Positions 4,728 through 5,860 of a stretch of DNA of 5,860 nucleotides are shown piece after piece (position 1 is the stretch's first letter; each line of letters opens with the position of its first letter). Location: positions 1 through 5,860 of the forward strand of contig JACRFN010000123.1 in the NCBI GenBank assembly GCA_016217875.1, in the 5' to 3' direction. Both the position numbers and the translations under genes were made by a program. The notes under the pieces are model-generated. The model was not told the DNA's origin and ran no database searches. It was given only the letters and a program-made list of their open reading frames with translations. Source of the DNA: Candidatus Kerfeldbacteria bacterium. Lineage in GTDB: Bacteria; Patescibacteriota; Patescibacteriia; Veblenbacterales; UBA10138.

Positions 4728-4776
4728 AACAAAACCCCCTAACACCGAATTTTGTGTCCCGCTCGACTAATTCGGT
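4728..4776 (-). terminator. Possible terminator of the unknown membrane-protein gene
   Basis: In minus-strand RNA, ACCGAAUU (4776-4769) pairs perfectly with AAUUCGGU (4751-4744) over a 17-nt loop. The first arm ends in the last codons and stop. GUUAGGGGGUUUUGUU follows. The U-run is short and offset, so the call is tentative. Confidence 0.4.
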
Positions 4777-5495
4777 TTAGCGACCATCACAGATTTCTTA
4801 CCTTTAAAAAGAAGCCACAGTGCGCCTACTAAAATTACCAATTCAGACCAGAAATCCCATTGGAACCAGTATTGGCTAAGAAGTTCTATCCTGGTAAATA
4901 TGGAATAATATCCCCCAGTCGGGTCTATATTAAAAATTAAAAACGAGAAATGTCCAAACATCAAAAACGCCGTGAATATTACTGCGCCGATTAGTATAAG
5001 CTTATAGCTTTTTGACGTTTGCGGAGTTGATCTCGTCAAAAACAGAGCTCCAAACAGCAAAGCTAAAACCGTTGTATCTGTACTGTGAATATTAAGAAAG
5101 TCCCATAAAAGTTGCGGCCAAACGCTAATATTGCCGGTTCCGAGGGGAAATTCAAAACTCCTCATTCCAAAAACAGAATATCCCTGTTTGTATGGTAGCC
5201 AAATCTCCTGAACAAAAATCATCGTCAGTATAATAAAAAGAAGAAAGCCTCCCGCCAGAACCCATTTCCAATTTGTGTCCCTTCTTAGATTCAAGCTTGG
5301 TCTGAATATCTCGTATGCCAAGCCGATAAGAATAACGAGAAAGCCGATCCACGGAGGAGCGTAACTTATTGACGGTACATCTCCCAAGTTTATTTTCGTC
5401 CAGGTAGGCATCCAAAGCAGCAACAATAAGACTATGGCGAAGAACATAGACGCCAAGACGCGATTTGAGATATTGCTCATATAGATATTGCTCAT
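4767..5495 (-). CDS. Unrecognised polytopic membrane protein, six predicted helices
   Basis: A 242-residue protein I cannot assign to a family. Six hydrophobic segments are visible (about 13-29, 48-65, 77-95, 140-154, 165-190 and 217-231). A long loop at 96-138 is rich in aromatic residues (VFGMRSFEFPLGTGNISVWPQLLWDFLNIHS), and an aromatic patch at 193-216 includes QYWFQWDFW. The C-terminus is basic (KGKKSVMVAKPN), compatible with a cytoplasmic end. No catalytic motif or signal peptide stands out; a carrier, sensor or structural membrane protein are all possible. The first five codons are a perfect 15-bp duplication, so translation could begin at ATG 5495 or 5480; the promoter spacing favours 5495 for a leaderless mRNA. 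It lies 49 nt downstream of the tRNA-Gln gene and 125 nt before the glutamine synthetase. Its DNA is more AT-rich than its neighbours. Confidence 0.75.
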   Translation of the reverse strand: MSNIYMSNISNRVLASMFFAIVLLLLLWMPTWTKINLGDVPSISYAPPWIGFLVILIGLAYEIFRPSLNLRRDTNWKWVLAGGFLLFIILTMIFVQEIWLPYKQGYSVFGMRSFEFPLGTGNISVWPQLLWDFLNIHSTDTTVLALLFGALFLTRSTPQTSKSYKLILIGAVIFTAFLMFGHFSFLIFNIDPTGGYYSIFTRIELLSQYWFQWDFWSELVILVGALWLLFKGKKSVMVAKPN

Positions 5496-5497
5496 AT
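5468..5497. repeat. 15-bp tandem duplication at the start of the membrane-protein gene
   Basis: AGATATTGCTCATAT occurs twice in direct tandem (5468-5482 and 5483-5497). The unit is a multiple of three and includes the start codon, so it produces the MSNIY/MSNIS repeat and two in-frame ATGs. Confidence 0.85.
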
Positions 5498-5502
5498 TTT
5501 TA

Positions 5503-5511
5503 ACTATACCA
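5503..5511 (-). promoter_or_regulatory. Extended -10 box of the membrane-protein gene, leaderless position
   Basis: The minus strand reads TGGTATAGT, followed by TAAAAAT and the ATG at 5495. The arrangement and the seven-base spacer TAAAAAT are identical to those at the doxX-like gene. Confidence 0.55.
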
Positions 5512-5544
5512 AAAATTTATTTACTTTGTCCTTCTTCTCCAGAG

Positions 5545-5615
5545 CTGGGGGACATGGATTCGAACCATGATAGCAGGCTCCAAAGGCCTGAGTCCTACCA
5601 TTAGACGATCCCCCA
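5545..5615 (-). tRNA. tRNA-Gln (anticodon UUG)
   Basis: A 71-nt cloverleaf. The acceptor stem UGGGGGA/UCCCCCA has seven perfect pairs including U1-A72, with discriminator G73; both are bacterial tRNA-Gln identity features. The D arm is GUC/GGAC-type with the loop around UAAUGGUA. The anticodon stem CAGGC/GCCUG encloses CUUUGGA, placing UUG at 34-36 (plus-strand 5581-5583). The T arm is CAUGG-UUCGAAU-CCAUG. UUG reads CAA and, by wobble, CAG. CCA is not encoded: the genome continues CUCU after G73, so CCA must be added by the nucleotidyltransferase. A sigma-70-like promoter lies about 50 bp upstream. The flanks extend the acceptor stem (see findings). Confidence 0.96.
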
Positions 5616-5668
5616 GCTCTGGGGGCAAGCCCTTTCTTGAGCTTACCACTGAATAAGGAGCAGAACCT

Positions 5669-5697
5669 ATCGTAAGCAGGTAAAGCCCCTGCGTCAA
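5669..5697 (-). promoter_or_regulatory. Promoter of the tRNA-Gln gene
   Basis: On the minus strand, TTGACG (5697-5692, five of six) and TACGAT (5674-5669, four of six) are separated by exactly 17 bp. The predicted start near 5662 leaves a leader of about 47 nt before the tRNA. This is the best complete -35/-10 pair in the window. Confidence 0.6.
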
Positions 5698-5721
5698 GAC
5701 CCCAGGATGTATTTTTTCAAA

Positions 5722-5860
5722 GGTGAATTCTAGAATCTAGTGCCCCAGTTCCCGAGCCAGCGCTTGGTTAGGGGTTAGGTAGTTAAGAGATTTCCTGGGA
5801 CGGTTGTTTAGCCTCTCCTGTATAGCGTAAAGGTAATCCTCGGTCAATCGGGAGAGGTCA
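5722..5860 (-). mobile_element. Right end of an IS30-family insertion sequence (partial)
   Basis: The element is identified from its transposase C-terminus. Its outer boundary is inferred: the sequence around and after the stop (plus strand GGTGAATTCTAGAATCTAG, 5722-5740) resembles an IS30-type terminal repeat, which usually abuts or overlaps the end of the gene. The other end and any target duplication are outside the window, so the exact border is uncertain by some bases. It lies about 25 bp upstream of the tRNA-Gln -35 box. Confidence 0.5.
5737..5860 (-). CDS. IS30-family transposase, C-terminal 40 residues
   Basis: The frame enters from the right edge and ends at TAG (5739-5737). The visible residues are DLSRLTEDYLYAIQERLNNR followed by PRKSLNYLTPNQALARELGH. 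The core LNNRPRKSLNYLTPNQAL is the hallmark end of IS30-type DDE transposases (LNNRPRK.LgY.TP.e). The catalytic Asp, Asp and Glu all lie upstream in the family, outside the window, so activity cannot be judged. The stop falls in the probable terminal repeat. IS3-type integrases have a related tail, but NNRPRKxLxYxTP favours IS30. Confidence 0.85.
   Translation of the reverse strand, partial: DLSRLTEDYLYAIQERLNNRPRKSLNYLTPNQALARELGH

Noticed and set aside
5545..5615. tRNA-Gln as an integration site of a mobile island
   Set aside because: No second copy of the tRNA 3' end and no tyrosine integrase is visible in the window; the adjacent IS30 does not use tRNA genes in this way.
5616..5720. A short peptide gene in the open minus-strand frame between the IS30 end and the tRNA
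   Set aside because: The frame continues into the tRNA itself, has no convincing start and coincides with the tRNA promoter and leader.

Overview
The window looks like chromosomal DNA from a small-genome, uncultivated-type bacterium. A member of the Patescibacteria (CPR) is my best guess. This rests on the combination of a short ArsR/DoxX pair, a membrane-anchored YbhB-like PEBP, a GSII-type glutamine synthetase, an AbiE pair, a tRNA gene without encoded CCA, and almost no Shine-Dalgarno sequences. It is an inference; no single marker proves it. Standard stop codons, including TAA and TAG, fit all frames.

Every supported gene lies on the minus strand, so transcription runs from high to low coordinates. 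In that order: the C-terminal end of an IS30-family transposase with its probable terminal repeat (5860-5722); a tRNA-Gln(UUG) with a good promoter (5697-5545); an unrecognised six-helix membrane protein (5495-4767); glutamine synthetase type II (4641-3574), followed after 15 nt by a PEBP/YbhB-family protein (3558-2983); an ArsR-type repressor (2855-2595) and a DoxX-like membrane protein (2508-2032), with a near-identical perfect palindrome upstream of each; a type IV toxin-antitoxin pair AbiEi/AbiEii (1931-605, overlapping); and a tiny AbrB/MazE-fold DNA-binding protein (489-313) followed by the N-terminal part of a RadC-family protein (289-1, cut by the window edge).

Functionally the window splits in two. 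The right part (about 2000-5860) carries housekeeping and small regulatory genes. The left part (about 1-2000) is accessory in character: a toxin-antitoxin pair, an AbrB-type regulator and a RadC homologue, with several sets of short repeats at the gene starts that look like operators.

The most interesting material is regulatory. (1) A shared 18-bp palindromic core lies upstream of both arsR and doxX. (2) Three 12-bp tandem repeats abut the abrB start codon, and the last of them, a perfect palindrome, recurs in front of radC. (3) Extended -10 boxes (TGnTATNNT) sit only 6-7 nt before three ATGs, implying leaderless mRNAs. (4) The tRNA-Gln precursor can form an unusually long acceptor stem that competes with a leader hairpin. 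I see no CRISPR array and no clearly new multi-gene system. No stretch over 300 bases lacks a gene.
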